Shown piece after piece: positions 41,872 to 50,908 of a stretch of 64,000 bases of DNA (its first letter is position 1; every line of letters begins with the position of its first letter). The stretch covers positions 1 through 64,000 of the forward strand of contig JALOLR010000017.1 in the NCBI GenBank assembly GCA_025455885.1, in the 5' to 3' direction. This DNA is from Acidimicrobiales bacterium (GTDB taxonomy: Bacteria > Actinomycetota > Acidimicrobiia > Acidimicrobiales > Acidimicrobilacustridaceae). A program made the position numbers and the translations under genes. The notes under the pieces are model-generated. The model worked only from the letters and a program-made list of their open reading frames with translations, was not told where the DNA came from and ran no database searches.

Positions 41872-44361
41872 ATGGCGCTGGACCCCAACCGCTGGACGCT
41901 GAAGACCCAGGACGCCGTCAACACGGCCATCGCCGCGGCGCGGTCGGCCAGCAACCCCGAGGTGACGCCGACCCATCTCCTCCTGGCCCTGCTCGGCCAG
42001 GAGGAGGGCGTCGTGCTCCCGGTGCTGCAGAAGGTGGGCGTGGCGCCGGCGCAGCTCAAGCAGCGGCTCGAGGAGGACCTGGCCAAGCTCCCGAGCGCCT
42101 ACGGCGGCGAGTCCCGGGTGGGTCGCGAGCTCACCGCACTCATCGACCGCGCCGACGAGTTCCGCCGAGAGCTCACCGACGAGTACCTGTCAACCGAGCA
42201 CCTCCTCGTCGCGCTCGCCGACCTCGTCGGCGTCGACCGCGAGACCCTCCTGGCCGCACTCGCCGAGGTGCGGGGCAGCCACCGGGTCACCAGCCAGAAC
42301 CCCGAGGACCAGTACCAGGCGCTCGAGAAGTACGGCCTCGACCTCACCGAGGCCGCTCGTGAGGGCAAGATCGACCCGGTCATCGGGCGCGACGACGAGA
42401 TCCGTCGCGTGATCCAGGTGCTGTCGCGTCGCACGAAGAACAACCCCGTCCTCATCGGCGAGCCCGGCGTGGGCAAGACGGCGATCGTCGAGGGGTTGGC
42501 CCGCCGCATCGTCGAGGGCGACGTGCCCGAGAGCCTGCGCAACAAGCGGCTCATCTCCCTCGATCTCAGCTCGATGGTCGCCGGCGCCAAGTACCGGGGC
42601 GAGTTCGAGGAGCGCCTCAAGGCGGTCCTGAAGGAGATCACCGATGCCGAGGGCGAGGTGGTGACCTTCATCGACGAGATGCACACCGTGGTCGGCGCCG
42701 GTGCCGCGGAGGGCTCCATGGACGCCGGCAACATGCTCAAGCCCCTGCTGGCCCGGGGCCAGCTGCGCATGATCGGCGCCACGACGCTCGACGAGTTCCG
42801 CAAGCACATCGAGAAGGACCCCGCCCTGGAGCGGCGCTTCCAGCAGGTCTTCGTCGACCAGCCCTCCGTCGAGGACACGATCGCCATCCTGCGTGGTCTG
42901 AAGGAGCGCTACGAGGTGCACCACGGTGTGCGCATCCAGGACGCCGCCCTCGTGGCCGCGGCGGTGCTCTCCGATCGCTACCTCACCGGGCGCTTCCTGC
43001 CCGACAAGGCCATCGACCTCGTCGACGAGGCGGCCTCCAAGCTGCGCATCGAGATCGATTCGATGCCCACCGAGATCGACGTGGTCGAGCGCCGCATCCG
43101 TCAACTCGAGATCGAGCGGGTGGCCCTGGCCAAGGAGACCGACCAGGCCTCCGCCGACCGCCTCGCGACGCTCGACGGCGAGCTGGCCAACCTCGAGGAG
43201 CAGATCACGGGCATGAAGGCCCACTGGCAGTCCGAGCGCGACGCCATCGACCGGATCCGCGGGCTGAAGGAGCAGCTCGAGACCAAGCGCCTCGAGCTCG
43301 AGCGCGAAGTGGATCTCGAGAAGGCGGCCGAGATCCGCTACGGCCAGCTCCCCGAGGTCGAGCGCCAGGTGGCGCTCGCGTCGGCGGCCCTCGACGAGCT
43401 CCAGGCGACCCAGAAGATGTTGAAGGAGGAGGTCGACGAGGAGGACATCGCCGAGGTCGTCGGCAAGTGGACCGGGGTGCCCGTGAGCCGGCTCATGGAA
43501 GGGGAGATGGCCAAGCTCGTTCGCCTCGAGGACGTGCTGCACGACCGGGTGGTCGGCCAGGACGAGGCGGTGGTGGCGGTCGCGAACGCCATCCGGCGGA
43601 GCCGGGCCGGCCTGTCCGACCCCGACCGTCCGATCGGATCGTTCCTGTTCCTCGGGCCCACGGGCGTCGGCAAGACCGAGCTGGCCCGTTCGCTCGCCGA
43701 CTTCCTCTTCGACGACGAGCGGGCGATGGTGCGCATCGACATGAGCGAGTACATGGAGAAGTTCTCCGTGAGCCGGCTCATCGGTGCACCCCCGGGGTAC
43801 GTGGGCTACGACGAAGGCGGTCAGCTCACCGAGGCCGTCCGGCGCCGACCCTACGCGGTGGTGCTGCTCGACGAGATCGAGAAGGCCCATCCCGACGTGT
43901 TCAACGTGTTGCTCCAGCTCCTCGATGACGGCCGTCTCACCGACGGCCAGGGTCGGACGGTGGACTTCACCAACGTGGTCCTGATCATGACCTCCAACCT
44001 GCCCGGTGATCCCCGGGAGTTCTTCAAGCCGGAGTTCGTGAACCGCATCGACGACATCGTCCGGTTCCGGGCGCTGACCGAGGACGACCTCACCCGCATC
44101 GTGCGCATCCAGCTCCAGTCGTTGCGACGTCGACTGGCACAGCGGCGCATCGGGCTCGACGTGACCCCCGCCGCCGAGGCGGCCCTGGCCACCGAGGGCT
44201 TCGATCCCGCCTACGGGGCGCGGCCGTTGAAGCGGGTCATCCAGCGAGAGATCGGGGACGCCCTGGCCCTCGCGCTGCTCGAGGGCAGCTTCGCCGAGGG
44301 CGACACCGTGGTGGTCGACGTCGACGACGACGGGGCCGTGGTCCTCGGCTCGTCGGGGTAG
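41872..44361 (+). CDS. clpB: ATP-dependent disaggregase ClpB (Hsp100)
   Basis: An 829-residue Hsp100 that solubilises aggregates with DnaK. Clp-N domain (1-145), first AAA+ module ([20 protein letters not shown]), the coiled-coil M domain (about 395-520, [10 protein letters not shown] region) and second AAA+ module ([22 protein letters not shown]) are all present, with the GYVG pore loop. It is shorter than usual by roughly 25-30 residues because the stretch between TSNLPGDP and [12 protein letters not shown] is very brief. ATG at 41872 ([11 protein letters not shown]) matches the family start; AGGAG lies 11 bases before it. A HAIR-like site upstream suggests HspR control. Confidence 0.97.
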   Translation: MALDPNRWTLKTQDAVNTAIAAARSASNPEVTPTHLLLALLGQEEGVVLPVLQKVGVAPAQLKQRLEEDLAKLPSAYGGESRVGRELTALIDRADEFRRELTDEYLSTEHLLVALADLVGVDRETLLAALAEVRGSHRVTSQNPEDQYQALEKYGLDLTEAAREGKIDPVIGRDDEIRRVIQVLSRRTKNNPVLIGEPGVGKTAIVEGLARRIVEGDVPESLRNKRLISLDLSSMVAGAKYRGEFEERLKAVLKEITDAEGEVVTFIDEMHTVVGAGAAEGSMDAGNMLKPLLARGQLRMIGATTLDEFRKHIEKDPALERRFQQVFVDQPSVEDTIAILRGLKERYEVHHGVRIQDAALVAAAVLSDRYLTGRFLPDKAIDLVDEAASKLRIEIDSMPTEIDVVERRIRQLEIERVALAKETDQASADRLATLDGELANLEEQITGMKAHWQSERDAIDRIRGLKEQLETKRLELEREVDLEKAAEIRYGQLPEVERQVALASAALDELQATQKMLKEEVDEEDIAEVVGKWTGVPVSRLMEGEMAKLVRLEDVLHDRVVGQDEAVVAVANAIRRSRAGLSDPDRPIGSFLFLGPTGVGKTELARSLADFLFDDERAMVRIDMSEYMEKFSVSRLIGAPPGYVGYDEGGQLTEAVRRRPYAVVLLDEIEKAHPDVFNVLLQLLDDGRLTDGQGRTVDFTNVVLIMTSNLPGDPREFFKPEFVNRIDDIVRFRALTEDDLTRIVRIQLQSLRRRLAQRRIGLDVTPAAEAALATEGFDPAYGARPLKRVIQREIGDALALALLEGSFAEGDTVVVDVDDDGAVVLGSSG

Positions 44362-45734
44362 GTCGATCGGCTCATTGTGACGAAGGGTGGCAAGCCGGCC
44401 TTTCCGGCGACCACAGAGGGTGGTACCTTGACCTCCGTCGTTCCAGAGCGACGACAGGGGAAGCAACGATCCGCCGGCCTTCATTGGTCGCTTCGGCCGG
44501 CGAGGAGCTAGAGCGAACCCGGCCCCGACGCACCACTCGAAGTGTGCGCCCGGGGCTCACCCGTGTGCGCACGACGCCGACGGGAGAGGGCTCATGGCTC
44601 AGTTGTCCACGACGCAGAAGAAGCGAGGCGGGGCGATCTTCGCCGTCTTCGCGATCGTCGCGTCCATCGTGATCGGCTTCGCCGCCCCGGCGTTCGCCCA
44701 CCACTCCGAGATCGAGGCGGGGGCCGACTGCGACGGCCTGGTCTCCTGGACCGCCGAGGCGTGGATCGACTCGACGCCCACGCAGCAGGAGCGCACCAAC
44801 CAGAACGTGCGGGTCTGGTACCGCGTCGGCAACGTCGCAGTCCCGAGCGGGAACCCGGTGGCCCCGGCCGCCGGCGACGTCGAGGTCGCCACCGGGGCGT
44901 TCAACATCGGCAACGGCTACTCGTTCGGCGGCACCTTCCCGATGCCCGCCGACCAGACCACCATCACGGTGTTCGTCCAGGAGCAGGGCAAGTGGGGGAC
45001 GGCCACCCCGCCGACGGGAGCCGGCGTGGCCCAGGCCCGGCGGGCCGTGGTCACCCTGCCGACCGACTGCCCGACACCGGACATCACCATCGAGGTGGAG
45101 TGCGAGAAGATCATCATCAGGTCCACCAAGGACCTCTCCAACATCATCTGGCAGAGCGGCGACGACCCCTCCCAACGCGTCGAGGGCCTCACCGGCACCT
45201 ACTACGAGCTCCCCAACGATCCGGCCAACCCGATCACCGCGGTCTGGGTGAAGTCGGGCAACAACAAGGTCGAACCCGGCGACCCGCTGCCCAACCCGCC
45301 GTTCGGCAACAACCAGGGCATCGGCGCTTACTTCGCCGTCGCCGCCCCCACGGGTTGCGAGGGTGATCCGACCGCCACGGCGGAGGTGGAGTGCACCGAC
45401 GAGGGCGGCACCATCACCGTGACGCTGGACAACGAAGGAGGGTCGCTGCCGGCCACCTTCGAGGTCACCAACCCGGCCGATCCCACCGACGTGCGCACCG
45501 TCGTCGTGGCGGTGGACGAGACGGACGAGGTCAGCTTCACCGCCGTCCCCGACGGGACCTACGAGGTTCCGGTCTCGGTCACGTACCCCGGCGGTGAGCC
45601 GATCGACAAGACCATCACCGGCGTGGTCGTGGCGTGTGACGGCGTTCCCGTGGTGCAGGGTTCGGCCGAGTGCTCGACCACGGGCGGCGTCGTGACCCTG
45701 ACGCTGTCCAACGACGCCCCGGCGGGCGGCAAGT

Positions 45735-45862
45735 CCGTGGAGTTCGTGGTGTCGGGTCCGGGCACGCCCGACGGTCCGACGACGGTGAGCGTGGCCGCCG
45801 GTGACTCGACGACGCTGGTGTTCAGCGGTGTCGCCGACGGTACGGCGACCTATGAGATCACC
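45735..45862 (+). repeat. 128-bp near-identical direct repeat, copy 1
   Basis: Identical to 46000-46127 except for one C/T difference. It encodes the second half of one Ig-like module of the surface protein. The reading frame breaks at its last base. Confidence 0.9.
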
Positions 45863-45999
45863 CGGCGTGGCGTTGCCCGACGAGACCTTCGAGATCGACT
45901 GCGCCGGTGTGCCGGCGGTGTCGGCGTCGTCGGAGTGCTCGGCGACGGGTGGTGTCGTGACCCTGGAGCTGTCGAACACCGCCCCGGTCGGCTTCAAGG

Positions 46000-46127
46000 C
46001 CGTGGAGTTCGTGGTGTCGGGTCCGGGTACGCCCGACGGTCCGACGACGGTGAGCGTGGCCGCCGGTGACTCGACGACGCTGGTGTTCAGCGGTGTCGCC
46101 GACGGTACGGCGACCTATGAGATCACC
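46000..46127 (+). repeat. 128-bp near-identical direct repeat, copy 2
   Basis: 127 of 128 positions match 45735-45862. The downstream sequence jumps into the middle of a further module, so about 30 residues of the expected module boundary are missing here. Confidence 0.9.
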
Positions 46128-47174
46128 TCGACAACGACGGCACCGTGACCATCACCGTGTCCAACACCTCGCCGGCCGGGAGCGCGCTCCCCGTCGAGTT
46201 CGTGGTGTCGGGCCCGGGCACGGCGACGACGCCGACCACCGTCTCGGTGGCCGCCGGTAGCTCGGCCCAGGTCGTCTTCACCGGGGTCGCCGACGGTGAG
46301 GTCACCTACACCGTGACCGCCGACGGTGTCGAGATCGACAGCTTCACCTTCGAGGTGGAGTGCGACGATCCCGGGGTGCCCGAGGTCGACGGGTTCGTGG
46401 AGTGCACCGGACTCGGTGGCGACGTCGTCCTCGTGCTCGGCAACGACGGCGTCCCCGGCAAGAACCTGCCCATCACGTTCCGGGTGACCGCCCCCGTCGG
46501 GGGTGAGGTCGCCGACTACACGGTCGACCCGGGCGAGACGGTGAACGTCGTCTTCCCGAACGTGCCCGACGGCAGCTACACCATCGGGGTCAGCGTGATC
46601 GATCCCGCAACGGTCACGAGTGCGTTCCTGGCCCAGGACGCCGGGTTCACCCCGGCGGCCGAGATCTCCTTCGACCAGGAGCTCACGGTGGCGTGCACGC
46701 CGATCGCCGAGATCGAGTGCGCCGAGGGCGGCTTCGACGTGATCCTCAACAACGGTGGCGACACCGAGGTCGAGATGTCGGTGCTGAAGAACGGCTCGGT
46801 CGTGGAGACCGTGACGATCCCCGCCTTCGGCGGCGTCGTCCCGGTGTTCGTGCCTGCCGAGGAGGGCGAGACGCTCTCCATCTCGGTCTCGGTCGACGGG
46901 GAGGTGGCGATCACGGAGACGATCACCCGTGACTGCGACGCTCCGCCGCCCGATGTGCCGCCCGGGCCCGAGGTCCTCGGCGTCACCCAGGCCCAGCCCC
47001 CCGCCGCGGTGGTGACCCCGGCCGGGGCGCTGCCCTACACCGGCGGTGAGGTGATGCGGACCGTGCTGCTCGGCCTGGGCCTCGCCCTCGCCGGGATCGG
47101 ACTGGTGGCCTTCGCCCGGCGACGGGCCTAGCCCCGACACGGTCGGGGGTGCCCCGGCCGTGACCGAACCGTGA

Positions 47175-47205
47175 CCGGAGGGGAGCCCGTGCGGCTCCCC
47201 TCCGG
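47175..47205 (+). terminator. Hairpin terminator after the LPxTG gene
   Basis: A perfect 13-bp stem (CCGGAGGGGAGCC with its complement) and CGTGC loop starts 44 bases after the stop codon. Confidence 0.7.
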
Positions 47206-47265
47206 CGCGTCCGGGATCGGCGCGCGGACCCCAGGCTCTCCGGGTGAACGGGCCGTGTCGCGAAG

Positions 47266-47293
47266 CTGACCTGGGGATGGTCCGAAGTACGCT
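47266..47293 (+). promoter_or_regulatory. Promoter of the first OafA/SGNH acyltransferase (leaderless)
   Basis: CTGACC (47266-47271) and TACGCT (47288-47293) are 16 bases apart, and the GTG at 47301 follows the -10 by 7 bases. No ribosome site precedes any of the possible starts. Confidence 0.45.
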
Positions 47294-47300
47294 GGGACGC

Positions 47301-49415
47301 GTGCGGTCAGGTGTCACACTCGCCGAGCTCGGCATCGATCACCCGGTCCGGCGCAGCGAGGAACCCCCGCCGGTCGCCGCGCCGCCGAGGTTCGCCTTCC
47401 AGCCCGGGCTGGAAGGGCTGCGCGGTCTCGCCGTCGCCGCGGTGCTGCTCTTCCACGGCGGCTTCTCCTGGGCCTCGGGCGGCTTCCTGGGGGTGTCCAC
47501 CTTCTTCACCCTCTCCGGCTTCCTGATCACCACCCTGTTGCTCTCCGAACGGGCCCGCGCGGGGGCCATCGGTCTCAAGCGGTTCTGGGCCCGCCGCTTC
47601 CGCCGCCTCATGCCGGCGTCGCTGCTGTGCCTGGCCGGGGTGCTCGTCTTCGCCGCCACGGTGGCCACTCCGGCGCAGCTCGTGGACCTCCGCGGCGACA
47701 TGCTGGCCGCCCTGCTCTACGTGGCCAATTGGCGCTTCATCGCCGATGGCTCGTCCTACGCCGACCTGTTCGTCGCCCCGTCGCCGGTGCTGCACTTCTG
47801 GTCCCTCGCCATCGAGGAGCAGTTCTACCTGTTCTTCCCGCTCGTCGTCGCCGGGCTCCTGGCGCTGGCCCGAGGGTCCCGACGGGTGCTCGCCGTGGTG
47901 CTGGCGGTCGCGGCCACCGCATCGGTGGCGTACTCGGCGGTGCTGGCGAGCGGCAACATCGACACCGCCTACTACAACACCTTCTCCCGAGCGGCCGAGC
48001 TGCTGGTCGGCGCCCTCCTGGCCATCGCCCTGCTGCGGCCCTCGGTGCAGCGCTCCGTCGAGCGCGCCCATGCCCGCCACCTCGTCACCGCCGGGGGGAT
48101 CGCCGCGCTCGCGGCGTGCGTCTGGCTCTGGCACGTCGCGCTCCAGACCGACCTGTGGCTCTACCGGGGCGGACTCGCCGCGCACGCCCTGCTGACTGCG
48201 GTGATCATCGTCGCCCTGCTCCAGCCCGGTCCGGTTCGAGCGGCCTTCTCGACCCCGGTGCTGCGCTGGCTCGGCCGCTACTCCTACGGGATCTACCTGT
48301 ACCACTGGCCGATCTTCCTGTGGCTCACGCCGCTGCGCACCGGTCTGTCCGAGTGGCCGCTGTTCGGGTTGCGCATGGTGGTCACCCTCGCCGCCGCCGT
48401 GGCGTCCTACCACCTCGTCGAGGAGCCCATCCGTTCGGGGCGGCGGATCACCGGCGTCCAACCGCTCGTCGTGGTCCCGGTGGCCGTGGCGGTGCTGGTG
48501 CTCGGCATCGTCAGGATCGCGACACCTCCCCCGGCCGATGACCTCATCTCCTTCACCGCCTCCGAGCAGCCGGAGGTCCCGGACTTCGTCGCCGCCGAGG
48601 CCGTGGTCGCCACCGTTCCCATCACCGCGCCCCCGGACCTCTCGGCGTTCGAGACCCCACCCGCCCCGGAGCTCCCCCCGATGCCCGCCCTGCGCCCGGG
48701 CGAGAAGCCCCGCTTCCTCCTCGTCGGTGACTCGGCGATGTTCACGCTCGGCGAGGGAGTCGCCAACTGGTCACAGACCACCGGCGAGGGCCTGGTCTGG
48801 AACGCCGGCAAACTGGGCTGCGGGACGGGTCGAGGCGGCTCTTACCGGCACCTCGACGTCGAGTACCCCACCTCGCCCATCTGCGACGCGATGGGCTACT
48901 CCTGGATCGAGGACCTCGCCCGCCTTCGGCCCCACATGGTGGTGCTGATGTCCGGGCTCTGGGACGTCGTCGACCGCAAGATCCCCGGCGACGACCAGTG
49001 GCGATCCCTCGGCGACCCCGTGTACGACCAGTTCATGCGCCGTGAGATCACCCAGGCCATCGACGTGCTCCAGAGCCAGGGCTCCATGGTCGTGCTGCTG
49101 ACCCACCCGAGCGTCCAGGTAGGGGTCACCGAGCAGCTCCTCGGGCCGTTCCCGGAGTCCGACCCGGCCCGGATGGCCCGGCTCAACGCGATCCTCGTCG
49201 AGGCGGCCGCCACCCGGCCGCGCTCGGCCGTCGTCGACCTCGCGGGGTACATGGCCCAGCGCCCCCAGGGCGAGCTCGACCTGGCCGAGCGCCCAGACGG
49301 CATCCACTGGACCACCGCCTCGAGCCGACCGATGGGCGACTGGCTCGGCCCGCACCTCCTCGCCCTCGTCAGAGGTGAGCCCACCGCCCCCGGGGTCGTG
49401 CTCGTCCAGTCCTGA
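47301..49415 (+). CDS. OafA-like membrane acyltransferase with extracytoplasmic SGNH domain
   Basis: A 704-residue polysaccharide O-acyltransferase. The N-terminal acyltransferase-3 domain (about 30-390, ten helices) has PGLEGLRGLAV, the catalytic-type His in VLLFHGGF, FFTLSGFLIT, RRFRRLMPA and FWSLAIEEQFYLFFP. The C-terminal SGNH domain (about 465-700) shows block I GDSAMF and the catalytic pair in DGIHWT. Such proteins move an acetyl or similar group across the membrane and onto sugars of the envelope. The GTG at 47301 is favoured by a -10 box 7 bases upstream; in-frame alternatives are ATG 47277 and GTG 47244. A second OafA/SGNH gene lies 1.4 kb downstream on the other strand. Confidence 0.9.
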   Translation: MRSGVTLAELGIDHPVRRSEEPPPVAAPPRFAFQPGLEGLRGLAVAAVLLFHGGFSWASGGFLGVSTFFTLSGFLITTLLLSERARAGAIGLKRFWARRFRRLMPASLLCLAGVLVFAATVATPAQLVDLRGDMLAALLYVANWRFIADGSSYADLFVAPSPVLHFWSLAIEEQFYLFFPLVVAGLLALARGSRRVLAVVLAVAATASVAYSAVLASGNIDTAYYNTFSRAAELLVGALLAIALLRPSVQRSVERAHARHLVTAGGIAALAACVWLWHVALQTDLWLYRGGLAAHALLTAVIIVALLQPGPVRAAFSTPVLRWLGRYSYGIYLYHWPIFLWLTPLRTGLSEWPLFGLRMVVTLAAAVASYHLVEEPIRSGRRITGVQPLVVVPVAVAVLVLGIVRIATPPPADDLISFTASEQPEVPDFVAAEAVVATVPITAPPDLSAFETPPAPELPPMPALRPGEKPRFLLVGDSAMFTLGEGVANWSQTTGEGLVWNAGKLGCGTGRGGSYRHLDVEYPTSPICDAMGYSWIEDLARLRPHMVVLMSGLWDVVDRKIPGDDQWRSLGDPVYDQFMRREITQAIDVLQSQGSMVVLLTHPSVQVGVTEQLLGPFPESDPARMARLNAILVEAAATRPRSAVVDLAGYMAQRPQGELDLAERPDGIHWTTASSRPMGDWLGPHLLALVRGEPTAPGVVLVQS

Positions 49416-49459
49416 ACCGGTCCGGCGACCGAGGCCACCCACCGTGCCACGATGGCTCG

Positions 49460-50908
49460 GTGGCACATCACCGAGACGGGTACGACGCAGGGCCGGGCGG
49501 GGTGAGTCGCGTCGTGGCGCCGCTCGACGGATCCGCCCGGGCCCGGCTCGTCGTCGTGGCGGCGGTCGTCGTCGGCTTCGTGCTCCGTGTCGCCTGGGCC
49601 GTGTGGGCCACCCGCCAACCCCAGGGGGTCAACGATCCCGTCCTGTACATCCTGCTCGCCGAGCGGTTCGCCGACGGCCAGGGCTACGTGGGCGCGACGG
49701 GCGCCCCGACCGCCTACTACCCGCCCGGGTACCCGGTGGCCCTGGGCACTCTCTTCTGGTTGGCCTCCTCGGTCGGGGTCGACCAGTGGCGCATCGGCCT
49801 CGTCTCCGGGTTCAACGTCGTGCTCGGCACCGCCACCGTCGCGCTGCTGGCCCTGCTCGCCGCCCGGCTCCTCGGCTGGCGGATCGCAGCGGTCGTGGCC
49901 GTCGTGGCGGCCTGTTTCCCCACCCTGATCGGCTACTCGTCGTTGGGGCTCAGCGAGCCGCTGTTCATCTTCCTCGTCGTCGCCGCGCTCGTACTCGCGC
50001 TGTGGCACCCTCTGGCCGAGCGTCGCGCGACGGGGGCGCGACTGGCCGGCGCCGCCGTCCTCCTCGGTCTGGCGCTGCTCGTCCGCCCGGTCGGGGCCCT
50101 GCTCGTCGTGGCGGTCCTCGTCGGCCTGTTCCTCGCCGTCCCGCGTCGTCGGGCGCTCGCCCTCTCGGGGATGCTGGTGGGGGTCGTGGCGGTGGTGCTC
50201 GTCCCCTGGGCGGTGCGCAACGCGGTGGTCCTCGACGCGGGCCTGACCCTGTCGACCAACACCGGCGACAACCTCTGCATCGGCAACAACCCCGAGGCCG
50301 GGGGCACGTTCTCGCTGTCCGGCTACTGCTTCGACGACCTCCCCGACCAGGACGGCCCCGCCGACGTGGCGGAGGTGGCTCGGGCGAGGGTCACCCAGGA
50401 ACGAGCCCTCGACTGGATCGTGGACGACCCCGCCGCTCAACCCCGGCTCGTGCTGTTGCGCACCGCCGCGACCTTCCAGCACGGCCACGAGTTCCGATGG
50501 GCCGCGCAGTCCTACGGCGAGGACCTCTGGCTCGACGACTCGACCATCGTCCTCGTCGACTGGGTGGCCGACGTCGTGTGGTTCGCGCTGATCGCCCTCG
50601 GGCTGTGCGGGCTCCCGATCCTCTGGGACCGTTCGGATCCGCGCCGGATCGTCGTCCTCCTCGCCGTCGTCGGACTGTCCGTGGCGGCCTGGCCGTTCTT
50701 CGGCAACCCCCGCTTCGGGGTCCCGGCCGTGACCCTCATGATCCTGCCCGCCGCCCTCGTGCTCAGCGGCCTGCCCGCCCTGTGGGGCCGGTTCCGGGCC
50801 TCCGACGGCGATCCTCAGGACGGTGGCGGGTCGGCGGGCACCGGGACGGTGGCCACCGGCGACGGAGCCGACGGGGCCGGATCGCGACCGGCGATCGTCA
50901 GCAGCTGA
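49460..50908 (+). CDS. GT39-like polytopic glycosyltransferase (ArnT/PMT family)
   Basis: A 482-residue membrane protein with about ten helices and a first extracytoplasmic loop NDPVLYILLAERFADGQGYVG followed within a few residues by AYYPPGYPVALG, the acidic-plus-YPPGYP pattern of polyprenyl-phosphate sugar-dependent transferases. It would move a sugar from a lipid carrier to an envelope acceptor. The tail after the last helix is Gly/Ala/Asp-rich and runs 94 bases into the end of the convergent acyltransferase gene. GTG at 49460 is the likely start, though no ribosome site is seen. Donor and acceptor unknown. Confidence 0.82.
   Translation: MAHHRDGYDAGPGGVSRVVAPLDGSARARLVVVAAVVVGFVLRVAWAVWATRQPQGVNDPVLYILLAERFADGQGYVGATGAPTAYYPPGYPVALGTLFWLASSVGVDQWRIGLVSGFNVVLGTATVALLALLAARLLGWRIAAVVAVVAACFPTLIGYSSLGLSEPLFIFLVVAALVLALWHPLAERRATGARLAGAAVLLGLALLVRPVGALLVVAVLVGLFLAVPRRRALALSGMLVGVVAVVLVPWAVRNAVVLDAGLTLSTNTGDNLCIGNNPEAGGTFSLSGYCFDDLPDQDGPADVAEVARARVTQERALDWIVDDPAAQPRLVLLRTAATFQHGHEFRWAAQSYGEDLWLDDSTIVLVDWVADVVWFALIALGLCGLPILWDRSDPRRIVVLLAVVGLSVAAWPFFGNPRFGVPAVTLMILPAALVLSGLPALWGRFRASDGDPQDGGGSAGTGTVATGDGADGAGSRPAIVSS

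Larger units (their letters stand above)
44594..47131 (+). pseudogene. Repetitive LPxTG-anchored surface protein, broken by two frame changes
   Basis: A large exported protein: signal peptide (1-36, ending AFAH), a Cys-containing N-terminal region, several Ig-like repeat modules of about 90 residues (each with VEFVVSGPGT and a GVADGTATYEIT end), a distinct C-terminal domain and a sortase signal (LPYTGGE, then a helix and FARRRA). It should be covalently anchored to the cell wall. The frame changes after 45862 and again after 46127, and the middle and last parts are in frames that only make sense joined; the first frame stops at 46069 and the second at 46148. Both breaks fall exactly at the end of a 128-bp repeat. 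The net length (846 codons) is back in frame. It may be a real wreck or an assembly collapse of repeats. GGGAGAGG precedes the ATG. Confidence 0.75.

Noticed and set aside
44472-44502. Hairpin (8-bp arms, 15-base loop) upstream of the LPxTG gene as a riboswitch
   Set aside because: No conserved riboswitch core is recognisable; it may be a simple 5' UTR stem.
45840-46150. Programmed ribosomal frameshifting in the LPxTG gene
   Set aside because: No slippery heptamer is present at either break, and part of a module is missing after the second repeat, so deletion or assembly collapse fits better.
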